From: Hyperoplus lanceolatus
Taxonomy: Eukaryota > Chordata > Actinopteri > Uranoscopiformes > Ammodytidae
Assembly: GCA_026929865.2 (NCBI GenBank)
Contig: CM049404.1
Span: 14,406,501-14,470,500, forward strand
Direction of reading: 5' to 3'
DNA length: 64,000 bases
Part shown: positions 36,962 to 50,437 of the stretch, one piece after another
Layout of the letters: every line of letters begins with the position of its first letter
How positions within the stretch are numbered: the stretch's first letter is position 1
Notes under the pieces: generated by a model
What the model was told of the DNA's origin: nothing
Databases searched by the model: none
What the model saw: the letters and a program-made list of their open reading frames with translations, nothing else
Program-made: the position numbers and the translations under genes

Positions 36962-38295
36962 TTCTACTACCTGTATATTATTCATTTATATATTGGAGAC
37001 GGTGAATTCAATTTAGATTTATAATCACATATGCAATTATGATTCACCACAACTAAAGAATGAGCCATGAAAGTGTGATTATATCATTTTGCTGCATCGG
37101 AAATATCAAGGTGGTATTATTTATACTCAATGCCCATGACATTTTGTGTCCCTGCCAAGTGCCGACCTGCCTCACTCACACACAAACACAGTGTTGATAC
37201 TTTTGTGCTTCACCGTTGCCATGGCTACACTAGGTTTCCCCATTAGGAGCTTGGTCTTATACAATACGTCTGCATTTGCCTGAAGCGAGTTTTACACAGT
37301 GAGGGTTTTGGTTTACTATTTTGGAGCCGAAAAATATGTTTATTATCATCCCTCTGTCATTCTTTTCCTTACTGTTTGGTTTTTAGTGTTTTCTACAGTG
37401 AAGATATAGCTGAAGCGCAGTGACAAGATGCAGGAAAATGAAGAGACACATGAGATAAACACTTGCAGGCACAATTTACATTAAGTTTTGAAGCAAATAC
37501 TGTTAGTCCATTCAGCTACTGTATTGTCTCTTCCATCCTTTGATAATTAGGTGTGTTTTATGTCTGACTAGAGGAGGAATAAAAATACCCAGATTATTTT
37601 CCCAGATTCAACTTACATTCTACAAGCAAAAATAACTATGGCTCTACATGGTTTGTTAATGATTCTTCAGGTCTGGATGCTGACCTGTGTTCACCCAGCG
37701 TTTGTTGTATAATGATGGGTATTACCTCATTCTGATCATTAACAGTTGACAGTTGATGTTAAGATTTATGCAATCATAGAGATCAATATTATAGGACTGA
37801 CAAATCATGCTGTCGAGGGTTGGTTCTTTGTACTCAAAACACATTTCAATTAAAAGATTTAATATACTGTAGAAATGATTGCACCGTTCTTGAAGCCCTG
37901 GAAACAGAATTTTGGTCCTAATGATTGGATGGCACAGTTACGACTGCTGCTATCCAGATGTTTACATGACGTGAAACCGTCTCCCTCAACTCCTGACTGC
38001 GGTTGACCCCCATCCCAAGCACCTCATGTGCCCCAGCCTCAGCTCCCTTCCCCCAATATTTTCCCGTGGCAGGCATGGTTGTCTAATTAAACGCTAGAAG
38101 AGCACTCACTCTTGACATGCCTTCAGGGTGTGCCATACGGGGCGCATGGGCACGGAGGGGGGGTTAGATCTGGTGAAGGTGAACAGTTTTTGGAGAATTT
38201 TTTCGGTGGGAGGGGGGGTCATTATTTGGTGGATCAGGGGAAAGGGGACCAGGGGGGTTCGACTTATCATTCTAGCAGACCTGAACTCGAGCACT

Positions 38296-38391
<96 letters not shown>

Positions 38392-38400
38392 CGTGCGTGT
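38296..38400. repeat. (GT)n microsatellite
   Basis: About 47 GT units, ending in GTGC variants. Confidence 0.96.
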
Positions 38401-38950
38401 TTGTAAACCCCTGCTCACCACTCTGCACTTGGGAACGAGATAAAACGCTTAGTATACACAGCACACACTGACACACATTCGTACACCAATTTGCATGTAC
38501 ATCATCACGCATGGATGCCCTCAGTTGCAAACATAGAACTCACAGACAGACACACACATGAACAGATAATGGGTACAATTAACAGTAACACACCATTGAG
38601 ACAAAGAAACTTGGATGAATGGCAGCAATAACAGCAGGAATAAATGGATTTAATTTGATAAAATCACATGAAGAATCGTATTTATTGAATATTTAATGGT
38701 CAGGGCATTATGTACTGTATGCTAATCCAGCTAGATATGGTTAGTATAAATGTGAGTCAGTCCTCAGGGTTTGAAGCTATAAAAAAGGCTTTCTGGTGAT
38801 ATCCAAAGCACACAGACAAAAACAGCCTGAGAGAGCTGCTTTGCTGTCTGAACTTGTCACATCAGAAATGCTTTGCACTGAGCAATAAGACAGAGAGGGG
38901 CCGATTGATTGAAAGAAACTTCACTTAAAATAATAAATCTGGTACTATCA

Positions 38951-40525
38951 GGGTCAATATCGCTGTAGGGTGCCTTTCCACCCTCACAATACTTGAAGAT
39001 TTTAGTCCTAAATTTCCATATCCTTTATGCTTTATCATAAATAGTGGACTCTGAAGTTGTGTAAATATATATTTACTGAGCTCCCACACCTATTTGTAGT
39101 TAATTATGACCTGTTTTCAGAGGAATGAGTGTAAGATATGTCCACCCTGTCGTGGAAATGTACATTACTGCTAAACATGTTTTTTATTTGAATTTTAAGA
39201 TGAAAACTACATTTTATAAAAGGTATGATGTCCCTTTCCTAAACAAGGACTTTGTTTGATGTCATATTATAATTATAATTTTTTTAATGTATGTGATCCC
39301 TTCGTTTTCAAAGAAACACACACAAGTCGCACATGGATTTCTTTGATTTGGAAAGTAAATGTGATATTTTGTTAAGTTTTCTTTGTGCACATTATCCCGT
39401 CCCTCACTTAGCTGTTATACACTAGATTAAATATTATTATATTTTACAGTATGACTGATTCTTAATCTAAAAATGTCAAGATGACAGGGTGGACAATCAC
39501 ATGACTGAGAGGAATTTGTGCAAATTGCAATAATTCAATGTGACTAAATGATAAAGGCAATGATACAGTGAGATCCAACCAGGAATAAGCAATAATATAG
39601 AATAATGACCTAGCTTGTATCTGTGTTTGTGTCCACACAATTGTCTTGCATGTATCATCATTTACAATTCCCATTTAAAATGATTGAAATGTCCACTCTG
39701 TCATGGGAATGTCCACCCTGTCGCCACTTTACCCAATGCAAGACATGACAGGGTGGACAATTGAGGATGATGACAGGGTGGACATTTTGATCTTAAATTT
39801 GCATGTAAGCGAACAACTAACTAAGATTGTATAACTGGCTGGTATGGTTGTTGAAGAGAAATGTCTATAGTTAAACATACACATTTTTAAACTATTGAAT
39901 TATCAACAGTTATAGTGTATTTCATGCCGACAGGGTGGACATGTTAAGCTTCGGACAAACCTGTAAGCAAACTTTTACAAAGAAAATGTGTATGTAGGAA
40001 AGTAATCTAAACACTAAACTCAGCCTTTTACATTCCCCATCAATGAAATGCATTAATCACTGGTGTTGTGATGTTCCTGGAGTGGATGACCTTTTCTTAA
40101 TTGGACGGATTCTCCAACATGACAGGGTGGACAATTTTTAAGGGACACAAACAAACATCTTCTTTTTTTAAATAAATTAAAATGAGAAATGTGTGTTCAA
40201 ATTATAAATACACCTTAGTTGAATATTATTACTATTGTATATAATTGTATGAAAAAAAAATTATTTGTATGATTAGACCACATTTTACTTGAATTGTAAA
40301 TTAATGTTCACTGCGAGGGACAAGGGAAAACAGCACATCCTCTTTTACAAAACTGAATAAAATCTAAAATATGTATCTGAAGAGCCAAATAATGTTTTGT
40401 CAAGGATAGAAAACCATTGTCCAGTACAACAAACCTCTTTCATATTATTTTTAAGTTAAATTAAGACAGTAATTCACTAGTTTGTGCATGGGACACCAAA
40501 AGGCACCCTACAGGGATATTGACCC
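38951..40525. mobile_element. Motif-array transposon I (1575 bp, unassigned family)
   Basis: Inverted ends match at 26 of 27 positions and begin GGGTCAATATC, with CTGTAGGGTGCC following. The flanks are ATCA and ATCC (imperfect 4-bp duplication). Eight copies of TGTCCACCCTGTC (one with a mismatch) lie inside in both orientations, at 39139, 39483, 39690, 39710, 39747, 39772, 39929 and 40121. No protein is encoded, so it is non-autonomous. Confidence 0.75.
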
Positions 40526-40594
40526 ATCCGAGAAATTCAGCTTTGATTTTTCTTTTGTTATTTTTGTCCCGGCTGCTTTCGCAGCGCTTTCTGT

Positions 40595-40596
40595 CT

Positions 40597-40668
<72 letters not shown>

Positions 40669-40671
40669 TCC
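40595..40671. repeat. (CTTT)n microsatellite
   Basis: About 19 CTTT units. Confidence 0.96.
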
Positions 40672-41390
40672 TTTTTAGGTAGAACAGAATGTATAGCCTA
40701 GCTATTCAGACACATGTAAAAAAAAGAATAAGAAATAAAAGCTTACTTAATAACATGATATGCTCACGGCCAAAAAATAGCACAACAAATAATCCCCTGT
40801 AAAACCACAATTTGCCTTCTTTACATTCGGTTCTAAAGCAATGGAGATATTAGGCCAAATGCATTTATTGTTTAGCTTTAAAGCCACTACGAGGAAGTCG
40901 GCACGTTGGCGACACCTTTGAACAAAAGCGGTAGTATTTTAACGACGCCAGCTGTCGTGAAGCTGTTTTCTAGCTCGTGCAGGGAGTGCAAGATTCAAAT
41001 AATCAGGAAGCAATATGGTGCGTGTCCGTGTGTTGAAAGTGTGGAGGGCACCGGACTCTTTTCGGCTCTGTGAGTCTATGGGTGACACAGCATCAACTAA
41101 TGGCAGTAAGTGCTAAACACACCTGATTGCAATGAGTTGATGCATTAGCACCTCTCACGGAGCTGAACGAGTCCGTGTCCTCACACCAAGCGAATGAACG
41201 AGAGATGGCAGTTAGTTAGTATGGATCACGATGAGGTAATGTGTTTATGTTGCAAATAATGACTATTTCAGATGAATAATGGTCATCTGATGATGCTGGT
41301 GAGGCAAAGTAAACTTTGTTTTAGTAGGCTACCGCTCATTCATTTAGGAGTAAACACTGCAGTCTAGGTTCGCTGCGTGAAATTGTGTAT

Positions 41391-43700
41391 GGGTCAATGA
41401 CGAATAAGGGTTGTCATGATGGTTTTTTGAAAATCTTTCAAAAATATGTTTTAAAAGCATCCTTGAATCAATTTAAAATATAAATTTCGTGTTTCTGTTA
41501 GTTTTATTTCATGGGAAATGGGATTTACACACTTTTCTACCAAAAGTAGGCCCAAATGGACCTGACAATGTCAACTGGTGTAACCACAAAAGATTAAGAA
41601 ATATTCATTATTTTGTCCACCATAGTGTAATATGAATGTAACTCATAAGAATAATAACTTCCATTTCAAAATATCACATGAAAAAAAAATTTATTTGGAT
41701 AACCCCTAAATCAAAATTGTATGCGTTTTTGCAATTTTGAGTGGGACGTTAGCTGGAAACATCTTGTTTTCTAAATAGTTGTTGACCAATCGTGTTAAAA
41801 GTGTTAAAAATGATTTAATACATTTAAGAAGAGTAATCAATTCTGGCCTACATTAATTTACAGGTACATTTTGATTTTTTTAGGAAAAATACTGGTTACA
41901 CCATTAGACACAAACCAGTTACACCACTTGACGGTGTTGCTTCTACAGCCAAAAAGTTTAATAAACAACACTGAAATCAGGCACTACAGTCAAGATAGTT
42001 ACTGTGTATGGACTTGCCATTGGATTTTGTTTTCATGTACTTAAAATATTGGTCAACAAATACCATTAAGGTGACTATGGAGTAATTATTCTATCTTTAT
42101 TCACGAGTGTGGTCTTCTGGTTCAAGAGCATGACTTATTGTTTTCACATTCAGATTTTGTAATTATATGCTCTTAAACCTAAAGAAAACACCCTTAAATA
42201 AAGATCTCCATGGATGACAAAAATGTTCTAGGGTGGAACTCATTTGATTGTATTTATGGAAAAATTCAGTCTTTTTGTTGTGTGTTTGTGCGTTAAAGTG
42301 CGTCTATGTTTGTTTGTGAGAAAGAGCTAGGTGGATGGGTAGAAGAGACTAGGAGATTCATGTCTGTTAAGGGTCCAGCTCCTGCATGCCCTTTTAATCA
42401 GTGAATTCATATCTAGTTATATCTATCTGAAAGCAAGGTATTATTTGGTTGACGTTATGCCTTGTGATCTGATTACATTTAAGAAAAAAGTGAGTGTGAG
42501 TGCACGCTTGTTTCTGTTCATGAAAACTACCTTTCCTGTCCTCTTTTTGCAAGGTAATTGGCTTGTTTCCTCTTTTGAATGTGGCATCTATTGTAGAGAA
42601 AGTGGCTCAATTCTGCAGCCTAAATTTGATTAACATTTTCTACTATTCACAAATTGTTGGAGATCTAGGTATTTAAAGCTGCTGTTCATCCTTCCACATT
42701 AGGTGTCACTGTTCATATGCTTCATTTATATAATTTATTCATGTATTATGAAATTATGTGACATTAAAATGAAAAGGAATGATATAAAAATATGCATTGA
42801 AGCTAAGCATGAATTAAAAAAATCACAAAATCATGCCACTTAATGATTTTATCCTAGCCGTACGTAGCTTTGGTGATAAAGTTGTGGAAATACCAACTAT
42901 TTTAGAAGATACAAAAATTAACGGAGCAAAATTTGACAAAAACCGAGATGTTTGTCAAATTAGTCAAATGGTGTAACCGGTTACACCATTTGACATTTCG
43001 ACTAAAAATCTATTTTGACAGGCATTATCATGGACTCATATCTGAGGACATGGTCTTGGTGTGAATAAATCAAATATAATTCTTAAAACAAATAATACAA
43101 TTTATGAAAAAAATATTTTTTCAACGTTTTATCTGGGTTACACCATTTGACATGTAACCCAAATGATACTTGACATACCCTTAAAGTGCAAATATCTTAT
43201 ATTTCTTGGAGAGCTCTTAACTTTGGAATGCAGCAGTCATGTTCATCAGGGGTCCTTTACTGTTCTTAAAGATTTGAACAAAATGGCACCTTGAATGATG
43301 GTTACACCACTTGACAATTCAGGACATTCGCTCGTCTGATGAGATTCCCCAAATTATTAGAACAAATATGAAAGTTATATCTAAATATAATTTATATACT
43401 CATAATGACCTCCATTTTAGGATAATGCCAAAATAGTTTATAGGATGTTATATTGAGAAATTGACTGCATTTAAGCAAGTTACATTTTGTGGTACGAAGT
43501 TTTGACGGTTACACCACTTAGACATTTTTGCCTTTTATCTCAAAATATTCTCTCAAAATTGAATAAAACCAAAAACTTTCGAATAGGGTCTCTAGAAATG
43601 AATGTGTTAAAGTAATGTGTGAGCTTTTTTTTTGTTTCCACATTTTCAAATTTAATTTAACCTTACGGACACAAAAAAATGGGCGTCACGTCATTGACCC
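41391..43700. mobile_element. Motif-array transposon II (2310 bp, unassigned family)
   Basis: Starts GGGTCAATGACG and ends CGTCATTGACCC, flanked by GTAT on both sides (41387-41390, 43701-43704). It carries eight copies of GGTTACACCAYTTGACA or close variants in both orientations, at 41569, 41894, 41917, 42963, 42979, 43136, 43300 and 43507. It has no coding frame of note. It shares the first eight terminal bases with element I but has a different internal motif. Confidence 0.78.
42963..42994. repeat. Perfect 32-bp palindrome made of two head-to-head motifs
   Basis: GTCAAATGGTGTAACC is followed directly by its exact reverse complement, GGTTACACCATTTGAC. It lies inside motif-array element II. 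Confidence 0.95.
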
Positions 43701-43704
43701 GTAT

Positions 43705-44268
43705 ACGTTGCTTGGCAACGCCCTCCCGCCCGCCTATCACTCTCCCTTTTAGCTTTTCTTCATTGCATTTTATTTTTTTTCTGTGATGGTTCAGCCCCGT
43801 TATCAGTCATTATGAACAAACAACTGTCTCAAACAAGGCTCCCGCTCCCCTTCCCTCACCTGGAGAGCCAGGCTAGGTCTTACACCCTGCTTCCAATATT
43901 TATGCTAAGCTAAGTTAACCTGATTCTTGCCGAGTTATATGGAACCTTGAGTCCGGAATAAAGTATTCATTCATTCATGAGAGTGGTGTCGATTATCTCA
44001 TCCATCTGTGTGAAAGGAAAAACAGTTTAAAGTACAGCGATTGTGCAGACATACTTGAGTTTGGGAAATCATAGAGAAAAACAATATGTGGAGGGATATA
44101 GTGGCAATGTCTGCAGCACAGAGAGGCAGATGCCAATATGGGACATTGGGGAATGTCGCTCCTTACCCAGCTGAGCCTTTGAGATACAATCCTATTTTCC
44201 ATCCAGCCACACGAGTTATGAGTCTGTCAGAGCAGCTGTGGCAAGGCTCACTGTTTTAGTGTGTGTGT

Positions 44269-44307
<39 letters not shown>

Positions 44308-44438
44308 GGCATATAAGGGAATGTAACCTATGTCAGTCTGCAGATAGCTCATCAGTAACCAAGCAGCATACTGTAGCTTTGCAACCCCCCTTTTTCTTCC
44401 TTCTCTACCACTGCGGTGCTGCAATGGTCTGATAGGTT

Positions 44439-44501
<63 letters not shown>

Positions 44502-45297
44502 TGCGCTGCCATGTCTGATAGATGATGTGCTTATGTGGTAATGAGCCCCACTGCACTGCAACCATTTTACCAATCCCCCCGAGAGGGTTTCAGATGGCAG
44601 CACTCTCTCCTAAATCATCCTCCCTGTGGATCCTGTTCCTGAACCGTCTCACGGTCTCTGCTGCGGGCACCTGTCCATCCAGGGAGGAAGGGACAAAGGT
44701 CTAGATTGCACAGGTCACCTCCTGCCGACCTGTTCATTAGTTTACATCAAATATGTCAGTGCCATACATGTGACATTGTTGGGTTGCACAATTTTCAAGC
44801 ATTGGCGGATTCTTTCAAATGATCCTGGACAGAAGGGTAATTCTATCAATAAATCAGCAGTCTGGCCCCTTGTGTCCTTCCTGTGACTTCAATTTTTATT
44901 GTGTCTTTATGTAGGCTATATTTGAGTAAAAACAATACAGTAGCTAGGCTATATAAAAACAAGACACAATCATGCAACATTTAATTATAAAATAAACGCA
45001 ACAATACAATGCACAATGTGAGTCCTAAAGGGCTGTGAATTTATTTTAAAGGAAGGATTCAACATTTTGGAAAATACAAATGATAAGATCGATACCAATC
45101 ATATCTGTCGGGTAAGTAGGCCAATGTGCCAATAAATACTAAAATTGTCATTTTAACACTTTGGTGTTTGTACGAATGAAACAAACAAGTTAAAGAATGT
45201 TCATTTGCTAGTTAAGCGGATTGTGTTACTCTTAGACCGAACAAGGCTAGCTCCTCCCTGTTTCCAGGCTTAAGTCCAGAACTATCTCTTTAAATGT
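43705..45297. other. Intergenic DNA, no gene recognised
   Basis: Unique-looking and AT-rich; it holds only the two GT tracts. The open frames reported over the tracts are low complexity. Confidence 0.6.
44262..44501. repeat. Two (GT)n microsatellites
   Basis: GT tracts at about 44262-44306 and 44440-44501, separated by unique sequence. Confidence 0.93.
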
Positions 45298-45680
45298 AGG
45301 GCCGGTTTCACAGACAGGGCCTAGATTAAGCCAGGAGTAGGCCTTAATGTGGACTAGTTAAACTGGGACGTTTAAGTCACTGTCATGGATATGGCTTAAG
45401 TTTGGCTTAGTTTGTCTGAGACTATGAAGTCCTGGAGTAAGGTAAGTAAGCCTGATTGTAAACACCTGCCCATGAGCACATGCTGCTGTTCCAACGGTGA
45501 TCATAAAAACCCGAAGTGGAGCAGAAACACCATTGCTTGTGAGAAAAAACAATGGCAGAGGCTAAAAAAATCCCGTCAATAAACTTTAATGAATTTGAAA
45601 AAAAATCTCTTAAATAAATAGTTTGAAACCATCCGGCTATTGAATCTAAAAGCCATACTAATGGGACTGAGCTTTATTGT
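45298..45680 (+). pseudogene. Harbinger-like end plus Myb/SANT (NAIF1-like) remnant
   Basis: GGGCCGGTTTCACAGACAGG at 45300 looks like a Harbinger-type terminus. Downstream, ATG at 45553 reads MAEAKKIPSINFNEFEKKSLK, then stop; past the stop, NHPAIESKSHTNG continues the expected Myb/SANT pattern. NAIF1-like proteins accompany Harbinger transposases. No transposase was found here. Family assignment is from pattern memory. Confidence 0.45.
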
Positions 45681-46837
45681 GAAATACATGAAACATTATA
45701 GCAGGGCTCCCGACCTTTTTTTGTTCCAAGGACCGGCATATTAATTTAAAAACAATTCAGGGACCAGTAGCCAATTTAAATGCCTACATTTTGACATTCA
45801 CACGGCACCTTGTCTGTTGTGAGAAGAGGTCTAGTATGCGAATGTAGCAGCAGAATGTGAAATAAGTGACTGAAAAGGGACATTAACAGTCACACACAGG
45901 CTTAGGGGATGGGTAGTGCTGAGCACGGGACAACATTTTGAAAGGCCGTAGTATTGATAAGGTCCGACGTTATCAGTACTGCATAACGCTTTTGTTTCTG
46001 ACGGATTTTCTCTATTGATCCTCCTCGCACACAAGCATGGCAGACCTTTCAGGCCCAGGTAGGGCACTCACTGTCTGTCTGTCACTCTCTCACACTCACG
46101 ACGGATAGATGCAGAACAGCATCCACCTCAAGAAGGGCTAATGCTACCGCTATGTTGCCAGCGGGAGCCCACGCTGTTAATTAAATGATACAAACACATG
46201 GCAGGGGAGTGTTGTGACCATAAGTTGTGACTGGCTATCTTTCTGGGAGCGTACCATGGACCTATTATAAAGTTGAGAGTAGCCTACACGACTCGTTTCA
46301 TTCTTTACCGACAGTTGGCATTCTTACATCCGGTTTAGCGATATCAAAATAAGAGTCCGGATTTCAGAGAAATTAAGATGATTTAATTTTTTTTAACCGT
46401 TTAACCTTTAGTATTAACCGGTTAAAGATCTTCTTAACGGTTAACCAGTTAACCATGGACATCCCTAGTTCACAATCAAAATGCAGCAAAAGATGGAGGC
46501 TACTGTGGAGCTACTCGGGGCTAATGGCTAAAAATAACACTTAAATCAGTGAAAACATTAGTTTCAAAGTTTGACTTCTACACTATTAGCTTCCAATCCT
46601 TTGTCCTGTTAAAAACGAGGCATTACTAGACAGCTGTGGTTAATACAAATAGGTTATTATGAGCTAAATCTGGATGCTTGTCCCAAAGCTAATAGCTATA
46701 CACACCAGTCAAGCAAAAATACCAATAAAAAAAATTCTTTTAGTTTCACCTTTTGAAAAAAAGCACAAGCTTTCTATCCGTTGTGTTATTAAAAACGAGG
46801 CATTTGACTGCTGTGGTTGAGATAAATTAGTGGATTA

Positions 46838-48321
46838 CAGTGTTTCCCGCAGGATTTTTTTCAGCAGCGGTGCGGTGGTCCCCGAACTTTCTAGGGGGGT
46901 CCGGGGGCATGCCCCCCCGGCCGAATTTTTTTTGTACCCTGTACATTGGAATCCATGAATCTTGTGCACTTTGAGAGGAGAATATGCACTTAAATCCTAT
47001 TCACACAGTCCTGTGTATTACTGTAGATAGGATTATTGGTGTTGTAACTTTGCCTTTGTGTCTTCATTTATGGATTTTGACATTTTTGTATAGAAATTAA
47101 TATTTAAACAAAAAATGCCACAAGGCAAAAATAATTTGCACAATTTATTTACAGATTTTTGCCTAATACTTAAACACTAAAATGGTTGCTATGCCCAAAG
47201 CATTACAACCTCTGACTTTTGTAACCATGCCCTAAACAAAAGCACCAACCCTACAAACACAATAAGTGCTTTGCACTGTGTTTGAAATTCTCCAACACAC
47301 TTCTTTCAAAACACTACAGTTTTTTACACAAGACACATTGTTGAAAAATTAAATCTCCTGCAATCATGGGCAAAACACCTCTCAGGATCTACCACTGCAC
47401 CCTCTCTCTCTTTTGTTCTCCTTGCTTTTCTGTCACATTCTCTTTCCTCCCTTACTTGGTCTACCTGTATTTTCTGTAATAAACTTGGAGCACTTAAAAA
47501 CAACAAGTAAGAAATGCTATAAATCTTATTTGTTTCCTTCAAATTACCCTATATACATGTAATGTTCAAATAATATCACCTTGCATTATGCATTCAAATC
47601 CAAAAGAAAATTCTCATTAGCTTGAAAGTTTGCTTCCCTAATTTGCTTTACTAACCTCAGCTCCTCCATTGTCCCCGTCTGCCTTTCTTTTTCACCCAGC
47701 TTTTTAGACTCATCTGCAAATGTAATATATATTATTTAACTATGTATATATACATTGTGCACAGTGCATCCCTTTAAGAGCTAACAAGCCTTTAACCTTT
47801 GAGCCCTAAGCCATTTTTGAGATGTTTTGGTTTACCTGGATTTATCTTCTTATTAAGATTGCATTCATCACCCTATAATGGCTAGCTGTCAAGATATCAT
47901 TTTATTTGGGTCACAACCTGACTATCAGAATATGTGTTCTGCAGTGATGTCGTTTGAATGTAGGAAATTATCAATTAGACAGTAAAAAAGCTAAAATATC
48001 TCACAATTATTTATTGATATGACATAAAAGGCACATTGATTAAGCTTGTTATTGCTTAAACACTTCTTTGTCAGAGTCAATAAATGATTCGAAAATTATA
48101 AAATAAATATAAGTTATACATAATAGAAACTATTCATGCTCTTTTAAAAAGTCCATAGGCTTTTTCCCTGCATTCATGCTAATGCCCACATGCTTACAGG
48201 CGATTAGCATAAATCCCTAACTAAAATACGCGATGAAAACAGATTTTATATGGCAATAAAGAACAACATCGGATCTAACAGTATGGATTAATTTTTCAAA
48301 GTTCCCGAAAATACACACACG

Positions 48322-48366
<45 letters not shown>

Positions 48367-48804
48367 GTCTACTAGAGGAAAAACGGCACGGTTGCGGTTT
48401 ATAGCCTAGATAAAATAAAATAAAATTACGATAGGGCTGAGCGTTTTTAACACTGGTGGTCATGTAGCGACACATTTTAGCAACTTACTCTCTCTCTGTC
48501 TCTCTCTCTCTCTTTCCTTCTTTCTTCGCTCTTCCGCTTCACTCGCTGCTAGAAAATAATGTAACTTTGCAACCGTGTAGGCTACTACTGCCAACAACTG
48601 CCACACTCGCTGTTCTTTGATGTTGGCTAAGTGATTATGTGCCGCATGCTGCGCAATTTACGTTACGCGCTGCCCATTTTATAAAAGGAGCTACGTACCA
48701 AAAAAATAAATAAAATAGAAAATGCGGAGGAGAAGGATTTTTATATAGGCAGACGTTCATCTGGCAGCGCTGCGCCGCTGCTGAATGAACGTGGGGGAAA
48801 CATC
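46838..48804. mobile_element. Possible degraded hAT-like element
   Basis: The left end CAGTGTTTCCCGCAGG with TCAGCAGCGGTGCGG is imperfectly mirrored near 48755-48804 (complement GATGTTTCCCCCACG, TCAGCAGCGGCGCAGC). No clean target duplication is visible and there is no coding frame. A CA tract lies at 48314-48360. Confidence 0.35.
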
Positions 48805-49161
48805 AGATTATGAGCAATTGGCTTCTGTGTTGTTTTATGCAACATTCAGCATGCTTTGCTGTACTACAGGCATCTTGTCGCTTAGCGGGGAAAACAACAT
48901 GGCGGTGAAGGAATATTTTTCCAGAGGATCTCGGGGCCGTGGACCAATAAGAAATAGGGGGGTGGGGTTATCATAGACTACTGCACGGTGGAAGTTTCAG
49001 GTTACTAATGTGGGGGAGGTGGCTTTCCCGTTTTTGACGTCAGAAACTGAGGGGCCACTCACACTAGGGCCGCGGCCCCGTGCCCGAGCTCATCTGCATA
49101 CTAAAGTCTAGAACGTTTGGCTAGTGTGACCACGCCATCCGTATTCCAGCACGGAACTCCC

Positions 49162-49202
49162 TTGGCCACACGGCACACTTGGGAGAGGTGTGCCGTGGCC
49201 AA
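49162..49202. repeat. 41-bp inverted repeat near the Harbinger left end
   Basis: TTGGCCACACGGCACAC is answered by GTGTGCCGTGGCCAA around a short spacer, with one mismatch. It lies upstream of the Myb-like gene. Confidence 0.8.
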
Positions 49203-49325
49203 AGTACAGATGCTAATGAGATGACACGCGCACAGATACGCAATGTGAGCTGGATGACGTAGTCCTTGCGCGACCCTTACTTTATAGGTCCATGCCCTTC
49301 TTCCCCACAACAAACATTTTAAACA

Positions 49326-50437
49326 ATGGCGGCAAGCGGTTCACGAGTGGGTTTACGTTGGTGCGATAGTGAAGTTTACTTGAAATTTGGGCCGACGACA
49401 GCATTCATTCGCAGCTGGACACCACACATAAGCATTTGGAGGTGTTTGGTGCAATACGTGACTATTTAGAACATCGTGGACACCACCAAACTATGGTACA
49501 GTGTCGGGACAAAGCTAAAAAGCTGAGGTTCCAATACCTCAGAGTGCGGGACGCACTCCGCAGGTCAGGCTCCTCTTCTGATGAAAAAGACAAGTTTCCC
49601 TGGTACGTCACTGTCAGTGTTCACCAGGTTGGAATTCCCGATGGAGGACAATAGACCCGAAACTCCATTGAACGGTGAGTAATGTTAGACTATGTTAACT
49701 CTAGCTTCTATGGCGCATATTTATTTAAAAATGGGTCTTCTGTGTGGTTTGCTTAACGTCTGATCTGACGAGATTTAGCATTTGCTTGCATTTTAATTAT
49801 ATTTTGCATGTCGGTAGTAGCATTGTAACGGAGTAGTTACTGCTACTCTCTGTGGGCCTCATTAGCCTGCTCAGCTAACATAACTAGCAATGTTACGTAC
49901 ATTTAAAATGAACAAATTGTTTTCCCAGGGGAACATGACATTAAACTCCCCCAGAAGGTCACTTGAGTACCTGTTAACAATGTTTATATTTACTTTGACA
50001 ATTCCCCCTCCTCCCCCCCTTTGCTTTGATAGGGTCATCACTGTCCGAGGAGGAGGAAACCACAGGCCTTGCAAGGAGCCCTTCTGTTGCCAGCTCAACA
50101 ACTTCAAGCACCGCTTCTACGGCCAGCCCGCCTGTGATGAGGCTTCCAACCTCCAGCAGGATGAGGAACAGGACCACCACACGCAGTGAGACCACTGGCC
50201 TCTACCTCCAGAGGCAGCAGCATGCTGAGCACATGGAGGCGGACCAGTCGTGAGATGGAGATGTTCGGTGGGTGGATGTCGTCCCAGAGGGAGATGGATG
50301 AGCGACGACACCAGGAGAACAGGCACAACCAGCTGTATGCTGCCATCAAGCCCTCACACCCTCACCGACATACAACCCCGATGGACGCCTTCTGTCACGA
50401 GGACAGTCCACCACCGCCCGACTACCACCACTTATGA
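49326..50437 (+). pseudogene. Harbinger Myb/SANT-like DNA-binding protein, frameshifted
   Basis: Starts MAASGSRVGLRWCDSEV. After a frameshift near 49372 it continues LLEIWADDSIHSQLDTTHKH and GHHQTMVQCRDKAKKLRFQY, a Myb/SANT trihelix pattern. A second exon from about 50034 (SLSEEEETTGLARSPSV...) carries another frameshift near 50250 before EMEMFGGWMSSQREMDERRH. In the family this partner aids nuclear entry and end binding of the transposase. Confidence 0.65.

Larger units (their letters stand above)
35645..38950. other. Intergenic DNA between ddx23 and the motif-array elements
   Basis: No gene recognised. Contents: a long near-perfect palindrome at 36905-36961 and a GT tract at 38296-38400. 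The 69-residue frame at 36164 has no recognisable features. Confidence 0.6.
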
